From NCBI GenBank assembly GCA_016169945.1, contig JADLSH010000363.1:2762501-2826500 (forward strand): a DNA stretch of 64,000 bases. Direction: 5' to 3'. Position 1 is the first letter of the stretch; every line of letters starts with the position of its first letter. The notes under the pieces were generated by a model. That model saw only the letters and a list, made by a program, of their open reading frames with translations, had not been told where the DNA came from and searched no databases. This DNA is from Trachythela sp. YZ-2020 (lineage: Eukaryota > Cnidaria > Anthozoa > Malacalcyonacea > Clavulariidae). This document shows, one piece after another, positions 1-9,959 of the stretch. Made by a program: the position numbers and the translations under genes.

Positions 1-960
1 GGGGGGGGGGGGTTGGGGGCTTGTCACACCCCCCAGAAATTCTATTTGGAGTTTCAGTCGGCAGAAGTGCTATTTTAGTCGGCAGACAAAAATATTTTTG
101 ATGACTAACAGCAATGTAGTCGGTACAAGTTCGTTAGTCAGTCGGTTGAAAGGACCTTACACCCCCCCTGATAAATTTTCTGAGGACGGCCCTGTATACT
201 TAAATATGTTTCTTTCAACGATAAGTATTACTTATGGGTATATTTTGCTGTTAAAAATCAGAATGTTATTGGAATATTCAGCTAATCATTCAATACCACA
301 GGGGGTAATTAAATTATTCAAATATACCGAGGGAGGATTTAGATATGAATCGCAAAATGTATCTGGGCTACCTATGGATTAATGTGTTATTTTTAAGGTT
401 TCCAGTCTCCGCCAAGACGAACAAAAATATAGGTAGGTACAGAAAGCTTTGGTTTATTGATAAGTAAAAATTAGCCTGCTGTCCTTAGTACCGCTGTGTC
501 TTTCCGGCTACTCCCTTTTCCTCCCTCCGTGATTAGACATTGGTCGTTTTGTGGCAGCCAGACGCGCCCTGTAAGCCTTCGGCCACTTTTGAGCTGCGTG
601 AAAGCTTGCACAGCCTGTTTTCCCGCAAATTGATAAGTCCTAGGCCACCTTTCCGCTTCGCCGTGCGGCCAAGATGCACTTTTTATGCAACCTTTCTTGT
701 TGAGAATAGTCACACGAACCATTGCCGGTCACTTTTTGATACACAATGCCAATGGTGTGTAGTTCTGTTAAGCAATTGGCATTGATCTAGGTATATTAAT
801 TATTATTTTTGTGTAATTTAATTGAAACGGGAGAATGCCTAATTGAAACGGGAGAATGAGAAGGTCTTCGAGTCCCGTTCGCATTCTTTCCGCTTGGATT
901 TTTGTTACTTATCCAATAAAGTTGTTAAATAACAATAGTTTATTCGTTCCATCATTTCAT
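1..960. other. Gene-free stretch with SINE-like remnant
   Basis: The window opens with a G-rich run. No convincing gene is seen. About 480-720 resembles the tail of the tRNA-headed SINE at 44650-45005: both have a CTCC-type motif followed by text around GGCAGCCAGA and AAGCCTTCG, then GAGCTGCGT. The reading frames here are by-products of that repeat. Confidence 0.4.
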
Positions 961-966
961 GCAGAT

Positions 967-1134
967 CAGTGGCGTAGGAACCGGGGGGGGGGGCATAGAG
1001 GGTATGTGACCTCCCAAGTTTTCTTCAAAGTGCCCTTCTCTCCAGCTAAAACAATGGGAAAAGTGCCCTTTTCTAATAGAAGAGGTGCCCGTAAGATGAA
1101 GTGCCCCTCCAACTTGTAGTTGCTTCTTACGCCT
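967..1134. mobile_element. Short hAT-like MITE, weak
   Basis: The left end CAGTGGCGTAGGAACC and the right end GCTTCTTACGCCTATG are imperfect inverted repeats. The flanking 8-mers (ATGCAGAT and TTTCAGAT) match at five to six positions. The same CAGTGGCG start is seen in the better-preserved element at 58552-58799. Boundaries are approximate. Confidence 0.35.
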
Positions 1135-2005
1135 ATGTTTCAGATGATGCAATGAACCTTGGCATTTCAGCAATTCTTTCAAAACGACCTCAAAATGAAC
1201 GCATTCGCCCAGGCACACCATGGTACAGAGCAGTAAGTCCTGCACTGGTTTCACCTGTGGCAGTTATCCATGCTGGGGAGGACGACGACGAGGATACAAT
1301 CACACCAGGAAACACTGTTGGGAAACATAAGCGGTGCTGCTACTGAAAGCCAAAAGGAAAGAATGTTCAGTTTAGACCTTTTGAAAAATAATTTGGTAAA
1401 AGGAAAGCAGAGGATAGCTTAGCGTTGAATGAATGTTTTATCGTATTTACTTGTTTAAGCGATTTTAAGCGCCGCATATGAGAGTAATTAGTAAAGAATG
1501 CCGCTCTCGAATAAGCGCCAAACTTATTCACAGCAACGCGACGCTAATCGAAGCACCGCCAGGCAGAATTTGTTGAGGAGTCAAATTAAAAAAGCAACAG
1601 TGCATCATAATCTATAATCAACCTCGGAAATTCTTTCTGCTATGTTTTGAAGTTCAAAGTATAAGTATATTTAAATGCTCTCTCATTTTACTTGCTCTCT
1701 CATTTAACTTTGGTAATGCGAATTTCCATCAGGAAGGCAGAGAACTTTCAACTTTGCCTGCACATCGAGCCTAACTTCTCCCTTCCTCGTTCCAGCTGTG
1801 CCGCCCTCAAATAAGCGCCGCGTCCGAAACTCTGAAAAGAAAAAGCTAAAACGAGAGAACGAGCGATTTTTTTATTTTTCAAGCCATCAAGCAGGCAAAG
1901 TCAAGTTCAAATTTCAGTTTTTGAAACAGCTTTGCCCACACTTCTATACAGAATCGAGATTGAAAAGACCGTGTGTTATTTAAGCATTATTGAATGAGGT
2001 TGAGC

Positions 2006-2190
2006 ATAGCCTTCTCCGCAGGCAACTCTTTGTAAACGGCAGAATTGTGCAATACTTGGCAAAAATTGCGCAATAGCTTTTATTTCAGACCAGCTCCAAT
2101 TATCCCTCACTATCCACTGTTACTCCCTCATGCCTATGAAATTATTGCGTAATTCTGCCGTTTTCCACCAAGTTGCCTGCGGAGGAGGCT
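2006..2190. mobile_element. Foldback MITE with 9-bp target duplication (Mutator-like)
   Basis: Inverted arms of about 45 bp run inward from AGCCTTCTCCGCAGGCAAC on the left and GTTGCCTGCGGAGGAGGCT on the right. They are flanked by the exact 9-bp repeat AGGTTGAGC at 1997-2005 and 2191-2199. A 9-bp duplication is typical of Mutator-like elements. The TIR core CTCCGCAG is shared with the element at 53547-54101. It has no coding capacity. Confidence 0.65.
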
Positions 2191-2203
2191 AGGTTGAGCC
2201 ACT

Positions 2204-2266
2204 CTCGTACCCCGAGCCTGCGATCCTTTGGGAAGAATCTAAAGGATCGCAGGCTCGGGGTACGAG
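2204..2266. repeat. Perfect 26-bp inverted repeat with 11-nt loop
   Basis: Arms at 2204-2229 and 2241-2266 are perfect reverse complements. They begin CTCGTACCCCGAGCCTGCG and are GC-rich compared with their surroundings. The hairpin starts five bases after the right target duplication of the foldback element at 2006-2190. It may be a separate tiny foldback or a structured remnant. Confidence 0.8.
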
Positions 2267-2585
2267 ATTGGATATGAAGAATTATCAAGACCGAAGTTCG
2301 TGTTATCTGCGAAGCTGAAAGCTGATACGGATAACATAAACAGAGGCCTTGATTATTCTTCATATGCGAAAACCGAATTCAACATGTGCAACTGTGGGTT
2401 AAATTCTTCAATTTTATGACGAGTTCTTCTTGCTATTTGCAGTAATTTTAAATGTACGTAAAAATACTTCAGAGCCTTTCGTAGCTGTTTTGGTTTTTGT
2501 TTAGTCTATATATTTTAAATTCTCCTTCCCTTAAGTCTGCAAACGGCGGAAGGCGACGCCTTATCGTTTTTGTTCGTGTTTGGCA

Positions 2586-2720
2586 TGACGTCAAACGCGT
2601 GCTATTATTTTTTCATGTCGCACGTATGACGTCAAATCGTGTGATATGTTACAACGCCATATTTGGCAGCCATTGAGTTGATATGACGATGGCTGCTACA
2701 GCCATTCTGAAATCATGAAT
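2586..2720. promoter_or_regulatory. Promoter-like segment with two CRE palindromes
   Basis: TGACGTCA occurs at 2586-2593 and 2627-2634. Both are followed within 90 bp by several GCCAT/ATGGC motifs that resemble YY1 sites. This looks like a housekeeping-type promoter, but I cannot attach a recognisable gene to it on either strand. The nearest frame is the 41-codon one at 3185-3310. Confidence 0.3.
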
Positions 2721-2798
2721 AAGTTATAATGATATTTAGTAGATAGATTTATAAGTTATGTAGAGTATTTGTGCGAAAATTATGTGCGTGCGTTATAG

Positions 2799-2953
2799 TT
2801 AAGGCTCTTTTCCAATCATCGCAAAAACCAACTTGCAAGCTCGCTGCGGGTACTTTTATCCAATCAAAATGCTCGATAGTTAATTTTAATTAGATGCAAG
2901 CACTCGCAGCGGGCTTGCGAGTTGGTTTTGCGATGAGTGGAAAAGAGCCTTAA
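2799..2953. mobile_element. Inverted-repeat MITE bounded by TTAA
   Basis: The sequence GGCTCTTTTCCA follows TTAA on the left, and its complement precedes TTAA on the right. The arms continue inward through CGCAAAAACCAACTTGC. The TTAA boundary resembles piggyBac-type target duplication, although the palindromic ends also fit a TA duplication. It is non-coding. Confidence 0.6.
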
Positions 2954-4764
2954 GTGTTAGCCTATTTTCTGGCCTTCCAGACGCGAACGTGAAATTTACG
3001 GGCGAACTGATGCGTGCTAGAAGACCTAGCGCATTTCACAAATTCTTAACGCCTGATTTCATGCTATTCCAACATGGCATTCGATAAATTAAATAGAAAT
3101 AAAACCAGATTCATCTATATTGTATCGTAAGTTACAAGTTAACTGCAGTTGACCTGTTTATGTCTTATTCATAGAAAGGCAAAAATGGTTTCTAGGACAA
3201 ATAAAATTTGCGAATTGTACTGGGACTTCTTTCTTCCAGACACTTCCCGGAAGCCAAGCATTGTGGAAGTGGAAGGCGAGGAACTAGGTCTAGGCTACGT
3301 TAGTGTGTGAATTTAATTTTAATTTATTTCAAATTGATAATCCAAGCAGAAAAATATTGTAAAAATATTTAGTTTTTCATATGAAGTATTTATTTAAAAT
3401 TTTCAAAATGTAATTTAGCTTTCATATAGTTAGTGTCTCAACGCAGAATATATTTTTCATAAATAAATCTTGAAATTAAAATTGTCCACCAATTAGATTT
3501 ATTTCTTCAAAAATCTTTTGAATGCAAGACTGGATGTTAAGTTCTTGCTGCAACCCCAACTGAATCAGAATGGACATCCATTTATTGTATCTGGGTTGCA
3601 CAATTGGCAAATGTTGTGATTTTAACGTTACATGTTTTATTTTTGTCCAGGGGATAGGAGGCCTTCACTTTGTATTTGTTGCTGTTCTTGCAGTCTCAAT
3701 GTAAGCCTTTGAGTCATCTTGAGGTATTTTTCAGCGCAATTCATAACACAACTATTCTGAAATGAGGAAAAATTTGCTATGGTCAACTAGAAATTCCTTT
3801 TATAAAGTTAAAGGAGGATTTGGCCGGGCATAGGACATCGTTCAGCTGAAATTTGTTTTAAGATGGGCGACTTGAACCTTAGCCTAATACAGGGCTAAAA
3901 ATACTGGCTGGAAATACAGCTAAAAATAATGACGAGCTAAAATCAAGTTGATCAGTCATTTTCATGGGTGACCTACCGGCTGTTATTTTTATCCCTGTAA
4001 TACATCTTACTTTGCTCTTTTACATGGTCAAACACCACAAAAGTTTACTCATCAATGGTAAAATTTTCTGTACTAATGGTTTAAGATAGCACTGAGCCAC
4101 TGAATAAACACTACAAACATACCTCGCTACTTGATATAGTTCTACCAGTAAAATCTTGTATACAATCCATAAAGCAAAGTTCTGATAATTTGTTATAGGA
4201 TTGCAGAAATGACTGGATCTAAAATGTCATAGTATAACAATGTTCAGTGTGAGAAATTTCTGGGTTCTCAGATCAAACACAAAAGGAAGCCATTCGCGAT
4301 ATAACGTACAGTCGTACACCTTTAATACCTGTTTAATATCTTGTTCTTGATTCTGGACCATTTGATTGGCCATTTTTTGTACACTTTGTACTTCACCGCG
4401 TAAAGAAATATAATTTTAAGTATAAAAGAAATGTATAGCAATCAGTTGTTTGAAGACTTCCAAAGTTTAAAACTATAAAACTTTATTGTAAATATCACAG
4501 TGCTTATTTAATAGTCTTATTACAAAAGTTTTAAAATTTTCGATTTCGCCGCCATATTGTTTTTTTAGCTAACTAGCTAGATACCAGTACTTTGGGTGTA
4601 CGCTGATCTTCGTTGTTCTTATAATAACTGGACTTGTAACTGAATCGGACTACTCCATCAAAGTGGTTCTAGCTGACGCCAGACGTCAATCTCACTCATA
4701 CAGAGAAAGTGTTGGACCTTAAAATAGTACTAAAACACAAGCTCTAGAATTTTAAAAATATTTT
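2954..4764. other. Intergenic stretch downstream of UVSSA
   Basis: No recognisable gene is present. A 41-codon frame at 3185-3310, preceded by a fair acceptor (TTATTCATAG), starts MVSRTNKIC and ends at TGA. It could be the last exon of an unrecognised small gene, but nothing else supports it. The remainder is AT-rich with no repeat structure that I can define. Confidence 0.4.
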
Positions 4765-4770
4765 TTTATT
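4765..4770 (-). terminator. UVSSA: UVSSA polyadenylation signal
   Basis: AATAAA on the minus strand lies 21 nt past the UVSSA stop codon. A very short 3' UTR is inferred. Confidence 0.5.
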
Positions 4771-4790
4771 TCACTTATAAGCAATTTCAT

Positions 4791-5160
4791 TCAATAAGTT
4801 GGCTTCAAAGCATAGTTCCAATTATTCCCAAACTTTTCATCAATTAAACTTTTTCTCACTCTGTCCGATTCCTCGGCAACCCGTTTAAGAGCTTCTTTGT
4901 TGAGTACGATTTTCTCCAAACGGGCTCGACTTGTGTTTGAGTTCTTCTTCAAATCCGTCAGCCCCGTGTGCTTCCGCTTTTTCCCTTTCTTTTCCTTTTT
5001 GCTTCCGAGATCCATTCCTGTCGCAAGTTCAATATCTCTCGTTACGTCATTAAGTTCTTGGCTCCTTAGCTCCGCTGACTCATCGGTATCGCTGACGTTA
5101 CCTTCGGGACGTCCCATTGCATCACGGGGGATGATTTTCCCATGGAACGGACATTTGTAC
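4791..5160 (-). CDS. UVSSA: UVSSA exon 4 (C-terminus)
   Basis: The acceptor TTGCAG precedes the bases that complete K-YKCPFHGKIIPRD. The exon then encodes the conserved ELATGMDLGS and a basic KKEKKGKKRKH tract. It ends NNWNYALKPTY and a stop codon, matching the family C-terminus. Confidence 0.93.
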
Positions 5161-8100
5161 CTGCAACATAATGTATTGCGTTAATAGTAAAATAATGGTA
5201 AAATGACACTTCGTAGGTATGGGATTCTCTCAGCTAAGGGATAAATAACATACAGTCAAACCTCTCTAATATGGACATCGAAGAGACAGAGCAAAGTGTC
5301 CGTATTAGAGAGGTGTTCGTATTAGAGAGGTGTTCGTAGGCGCCCGTATTAGAGAGGTGTCCGTATTAGAGGTGTTTTTTTGGAGAGGTGTTCGTAGGTG
5401 CCCGTATTAGAGAGGTGTTCGTATTAGAGAGGTGTTCGTATTAGAGAGGTGTTCGTAGGTGCCCGTATTAGAGAGGTGTTAGCAGAGAGGTGTCCGTATA
5501 AGAGTGGTGTCCGTATTGGAGAGGTATCCGTATTGGAGAGGTGTCCGTATTAGAGAGATGTCTGTATTGGAGAGGTGTCCGTATTAGTGAGGTGTCTGTA
5601 TTAGAGAGGTGTCCGTATTAGAGAGGTGTCCATATTAGAGAAATGTCCGTGTTAGAGAAATGTCCGTATTAGAGAGGTGTCCGTATTAGAGAGGTGTCTG
5701 TATTAGAGAGATGTCCATATTATAGAGGCATTCGTATTAGAGAGGTGTCCATATTAGAGAGATGTTCGTATTAGAGAGGTGTCCGTATTAGAGAGGTGTC
5801 CGTATTAGAGAAAGTCCGTATTAGAGAAATGTCCGTATAGAGGTGTCCATATTAGAGAGATGTTCGTATTAGAGAGGTGTTCGTATTAGAGAGGTGACCG
5901 TATGGCTCGTCATGTATTTGTACAATTGTAGAATGTAGGTAAAATACTGACATGCATGAAGTTTTCCAATACTATCAATGTTCCCATTATGTTATGCAAG
6001 ATACCATTAGAGTTTCACATGTGAAGACGATACTTATACGGTATATATCACCGAAATCGTATAAACGAGTTGGTTGAGTAGGCTGAAATAAAAGAAAGAT
6101 AAAAATTTAAATGTTATATGCATGTTACTCACTTATCCTTTCTAGGACAAAGTTTACCGCTAAGTAACGGAGCCCGGCAAGCCCACTTTATTTGCCGAAA
6201 TTCGCCCGCGAACGGAATACTTCGAGATTTCATGGATTCCTTGATATCTCCCGGACAATGGTCCTCGTTGTCTTCGTTTGGACGAGTCCAATAACAATGC
6301 AAAGATCTTAAGTTGCTCACGGAAGGCGCTTCGTCTTCTTTCCTTTCCCAATTGTACAAGTCCATTCCGAAAGGAACCACAGGAGCCCTTTTCAGTAATT
6401 CTGCACGCTTCTCGTTCGTGTCAGAATCAGTTTTCTGAGATGAAGAAGTACCCTTGCAAAAGACATAAAAAAGTTCTTAACCAGTTTTGTCCAGTAGAAA
6501 CACTGGACCAACACTAGGATGGACGTTATTGGATCTTGAGACTAGGAAGAACAGTTCAGAACTGATTTGCCGTAAAATTGTGTGTTTTGTCCTAATTTCA
6601 ATAAAGCCAAGGAGACATCTAAGTCCAACATAGGACTTTATTCATTCAATATATTTCTGCCTATATGATGTATTTCATTGTGTTAAACATCAAGCCATGT
6701 TAGAGTTACAAACTGCAATTTGTTGGTCAAGAATAATTTTAGATCTATTTACAGTCAAACCGGATGTTTTCTTGCGAGGAACATTACAATATTGTCACGC
6801 AATATTGCAATTTTGATTTGGAGATTGCTCTGAGCAATTTTCAACCGACGCGAACAAATTGCAAATTGAAATTCACAACCAGGTGTGTAAACAAAGCCTC
6901 TGATTGGCTTAGAACTAGCAAAAGAAGAAACCAATCAAATGCTCTGAGCAATTGCTCAGAGCAATCTCCAAATCAAAATTGCAATATTGCGTGACAATAT
7001 TGCAATGTCCTCGCAAGAGAACATCCCGGTTTGACTGTAATGATATTTGAAGAATAAACAGTATAAAGTCCATATCCTGACTTGTCACATTCACCTCTTG
7101 TTTATGTTCCATACCATTTGGTCTAGTAATGGTGCAACTGGAAACACATCGTGTCACCTTTGGTTTTCCACTGACTTTTTTCTCGTGCTTCTCTAGGAGT
7201 GCTGCTATAGCGGTTGCTCTTGAACTGGGGTCTCCGAGAGTTGACTGGCTTCCATGGGGATTCCATGTGATCGTGTCAGCTGCTTGAGATGTATAATTGC
7301 TACCTTCATCTAAAATTGAAGAAATTTATGACTGTCATTCACGGTTTGTAGCAATTGTGGATTTAATTTTGGAGCAAGCTGCGAAGGGCCTTCGTCAGGA
7401 GGTTAGCATGTGCCAAACCTTGCCTTGCCTTTATACAAAGACAAGGCCACTGAGAGGAGAGGGCAAAAGGGGCAACTTGCCCCAGCCCTCAACCTGATAG
7501 AGACCCCAATTTGAGAGTTTCAAAATTTGAGTTGAAGACAGGCGCTCTTAAGTATAACACTGTTTTTGCTGTTTGAAAAATATGATGTCATAGGTACCAG
7601 GAAAAATTTTGTGCTAGTCTGTGCAAAATCTCTCAGCTGGTTAGATAGGGTATGTAAAACATCTGGCATTAGATGGTAAGGTAAAATAATATAGTTAGGT
7701 CATATTACAGCTTAATGGATAAATTTCAGACCTTTGCCAGCTTTTGAGATATTCAAAGATGTATTTTTCACAGGTTCTAGTCCATACTCATGTCGACGAC
7801 TCTCCGAGACATGTTCCAGTCCTTCCTTTTCAGGAACATCGATAAAATCATCATCTAATGTTTCATCATCCCTATTTTTAGCACATTCATTAGCATTCCC
7901 TTGACCACTTGCATTCTTCCAACCCTTATTCGAAACGATTCTTAGCTTATCAAATTTATACTTCATTTCAGTCAACGAATTCTTTAAGTCAATTGCCTGA
8001 ACAAGGTTCTCATTGTGGCCACTATGTTTGGTTAAAACTTCAAGCCATTTTTGTGTTAGAGGTAAATACTTGTCATCAACCTGTTTATGGAGTTCTTGTA

Positions 8101-8986
8101 ATGTGCTAAGCACATCTGTATTGTCTGCTGTTTCAATTACTTCAACTGATGTGCCAAGCGTAATATTAAGTTGGTATGATCGTGAAATTAGACCATGGGC
8201 ATTAAGTTTGCTATGTCTTAACGAACCTTGTAGATCGTTGTTTGCAGAGTCATGTGTTATGCCCGTACTTGTGCTAGGCATGTCACTATCCGACAGTTTA
8301 GAAGTTCCGTATCTAGAATTTGTAGCATATATATCAAATTCTTCTGGGCTGGGTAAGATAAGTTGAAAACAGTTTACCAATTCTGTGATAATATTTTGAA
8401 TCTCACCGACCAAATCACCCATTTGCGTCAACACGGTATTCAACTTTTGCTCGGCAAGATTCGCCCTCCTGGTTTCAACATCTTGAGCCCTTAGCCGTTC
8501 CATCTGGGTACGGGGCTGCGAATCGTCAAAATTAAATTTCTTTACGCGCTTTAAATATTTATACCCCAGTGCAAGTTTCATGTAGTGCGGACCATATTTC
8601 TGATGCCATCTCTCAATGGCTTTAAAAGCCTGGTTTCTCAAAATAGTCGCAACTGCATTCGGTTCTGGCAAAGGTATTTTAGTATTCACCCCTATAGTCA
8701 GACCTAAAAATTTTTGAAAATCATCTACAACTAGCTCACGAAACGCATGAGATCTTAAAAATATTTCATTGATGATCTGTAAAGATGACAGTCGAATTTC
8801 TGAATGTCTCTTTTCCAATTGTGTTATAACTATTCGATATAAATGTCGAACGTTTTCGTCCGAACTTTTGCAAATCGATTTCACTCTTTTGAAGAGGTTT
8901 TCGTCTAAAGTTCGACTTCCAGAGGTAGTTAAGGCTTCAATCAAGTCAGATAATTCGCTTAAAGCGTCCTGATCGTTGTTGTTCAT
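4791..8986 (-). CDS. UVSSA: UV-stimulated scaffold protein A, complete, four exons
   Basis: UVSSA is a nuclear scaffold of transcription-coupled nucleotide excision repair. It recruits TFIIH and USP7 to stalled RNA polymerase II with CSA and CSB. Exons on the minus strand are 8986-7732, 7309-7095, 6452-6133 and 5160-4791. All junctions are GT-AG and in phase, giving 719 aa, close to the human length of about 709. The N-terminal VHS-like helical domain covers about residues 1-150. The acidic segment DDDFIDVPEKEG keeps the Phe and Val that bind TFIIH p62 in the human protein and the Lys that is ubiquitylated there (here F381, V384 and K387). The C-terminal DUF2043 region shows a Cys/His cluster (WACRAP, LCPRKDKYKCPFHG) and a lysine-rich tail. 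The start at MNNNDQ was chosen because it aligns with the family N-terminus; an ATG 54 nt upstream adds only a Cys-rich extension. The exon 2 donor could instead be at 7158. Confidence 0.93.
5253..5903. repeat. 17-18-mer minisatellite seeded by a pogo-type terminus, UVSSA intron 3
   Basis: The left end is TA followed by CAGTCAAACCTCTC, a pogo-like terminus. About 35 degenerate copies of a unit close to GTATTAGAGAGGTGTCC follow. No matching right terminus is present. The array appears to be an expanded subterminal repeat of a broken DNA transposon. Confidence 0.8.
6133..6452 (-). CDS. UVSSA: UVSSA exon 3 (start of DUF2043)
   Basis: The exon runs from acceptor TTTTGCAAG and encodes about residues 491-596. 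It includes APVVPFGMDLYNW, the family's conserved entry into the C-terminal domain, and the first cysteines of the Cys/His cluster. It ends GAT AA|GTGAGT in phase 2. Confidence 0.93.
6752..7037. mobile_element. TA-flanked pogo-type MITE in UVSSA intron 2
   Basis: Long inverted arms start CAGTCAAACCGG, are flanked by TA on both sides, and continue through text that includes TTGCAATATTGTCACG. The CAGTCAAA terminus and TA duplication fit the pogo/Tigger side of Tc1-mariner. It has no transposase and lies wholly within the intron. Confidence 0.75.
7095..7309 (-). CDS. UVSSA: UVSSA exon 2 (linker)
   Basis: The acceptor TTTTAG precedes this exon, which encodes a low-conservation linker ending in KQE. 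The donor GAG|GTGAAT is preferred. AAG|GTGACA at 7158/7157 is an alternative in the same phase and would remove 21 codons. Confidence 0.75.
7310..7731 (-). other. UVSSA: UVSSA intron 1
   Basis: This is a 422-bp intron. It holds a short GC-rich patch with GGGCAACTTGCCCC near 7469-7484 and no other feature that I can define. Confidence 0.6.
7732..8986 (-). CDS. UVSSA: UVSSA exon 1 (VHS domain and TFIIH-binding segment)
   Basis: This 1255-nt exon encodes about residues 1-418. It opens with the conserved stretch that ends LTTSG and ICKSS, includes EIRLSSLQI, and reaches the p62-binding motif near its end. It finishes in phase 1 at a weak donor, GTCTGA. That donor is supported because the next exon continues the frame with GAT GAA. 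Confidence 0.92.
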
Positions 8987-9556
8987 CTTGTTGAAGTAAA
9001 AATTGCAAGCAAAACAAACTTTGCATTTGTAAACATGCATGACATCAACAAAATGTTTGTTATTGAGCTTCCACTTTTTGGAAAGTTTATGAGTTTCTAC
9101 TACAAATATCCACGTTTAAAATTTAAAGAATTTATAAATTGCAAAGGATTTTGCTCATATATATATATTGTTGCTCATATATATATATTTGTTGATTATA
9201 AATATGTGGAAAGAATAATACCTGTAAGCTTTTCATAATGATATTTTACTAATTTTAGACATGGAATTTTTCAGAAAATTTACTTTTCAAATTAGAAATA
9301 AAAGTCGAAGAGTGTCAAAGCGGAAGCTCTTCGCAGCTTTTACGCATGCGTACGAAAATATTTTGAAAAACAAAAAAAATACAAAATGGCGCGGGATAAT
9401 TGAGTATTGTTGTTTGAAAGAAACCCTACAGCATGATACAATATTTGCTGTATGGTGCGATGAATTCCGTTGGAGAAAAGTTTAACATGTAGCTAGTCAT
9501 GCTGCCTTCGTATTGTGGTTATATTGAGACGAATTTCCAACGAATAGCTTAACAAA
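8987..9556. promoter_or_regulatory. Bidirectional promoter region, UVSSA and TALPID3
   Basis: This 570-bp segment separates the two divergent start codons. It contains ACGCATGCGT at 9342-9351 (NRF1-like palindrome) and AAAATGGCGCGGGA at 9383-9396 (combined YY1- and E2F-like). A 74-codon frame at 9261-9485 overlaps these motifs and is probably not coding. No TATA box or RFX X-box is obvious. Confidence 0.55.
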
Positions 9557-9959
9557 ATGGATGGCAATTGTCCCGTGGACGAAGACAGGGTATCAGACGA
9601 AGATATTATTCAACTTTTGAACACAAAAACGCAAAAAAGCCGTGAAATTTTATCCATAACAAGTGCTGCTGTAGATGCAGTGTCTAATCAGACACAAACA
9701 AAACAAGCATTTGTTGAACATTATTCAAGCCAAAATTATGCAGAAAATAAAGAGAATAATATGGATGCACATATCTCTGATTCATTTGTGTCAATTGGGT
9801 CAAGAGATAGGTCATTTAGCGGCCAGCACCGTGTTCGCGTTCCTTCCCGGCTCTTGCGGGAAATAAAGTCACCACTGGACCGAAGTAGCAGTGGAAATGT
9901 GTCGAGCAGTGAATCCAAGAATACTTCAAGTGGAAGCTTGTTTGCGAGCCAATCAAGTA
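9557..9959 (+). CDS. KIAA0586: TALPID3 exon 1
   Basis: Encodes residues 1-134 beginning [17 protein letters not shown]. It is rich in Ser, Asn and Gln with no recognised domain. It ends in phase 1 at a strong donor, GTAAGT. The following exon's GT GAG restores Ser. Confidence 0.85.

Noticed and set aside
5253..5903. CRISPR-like array
   Set aside because: Units are contiguous with no unique spacers, the setting is a eukaryotic intron, and the array begins with a transposon end.
9261..9485. 74-codon plus-strand frame between UVSSA and TALPID3
   Set aside because: It overlaps the promoter-like motifs, is basic and low in complexity, resembles no family I know, and lies in the 570-bp divergent promoter interval.
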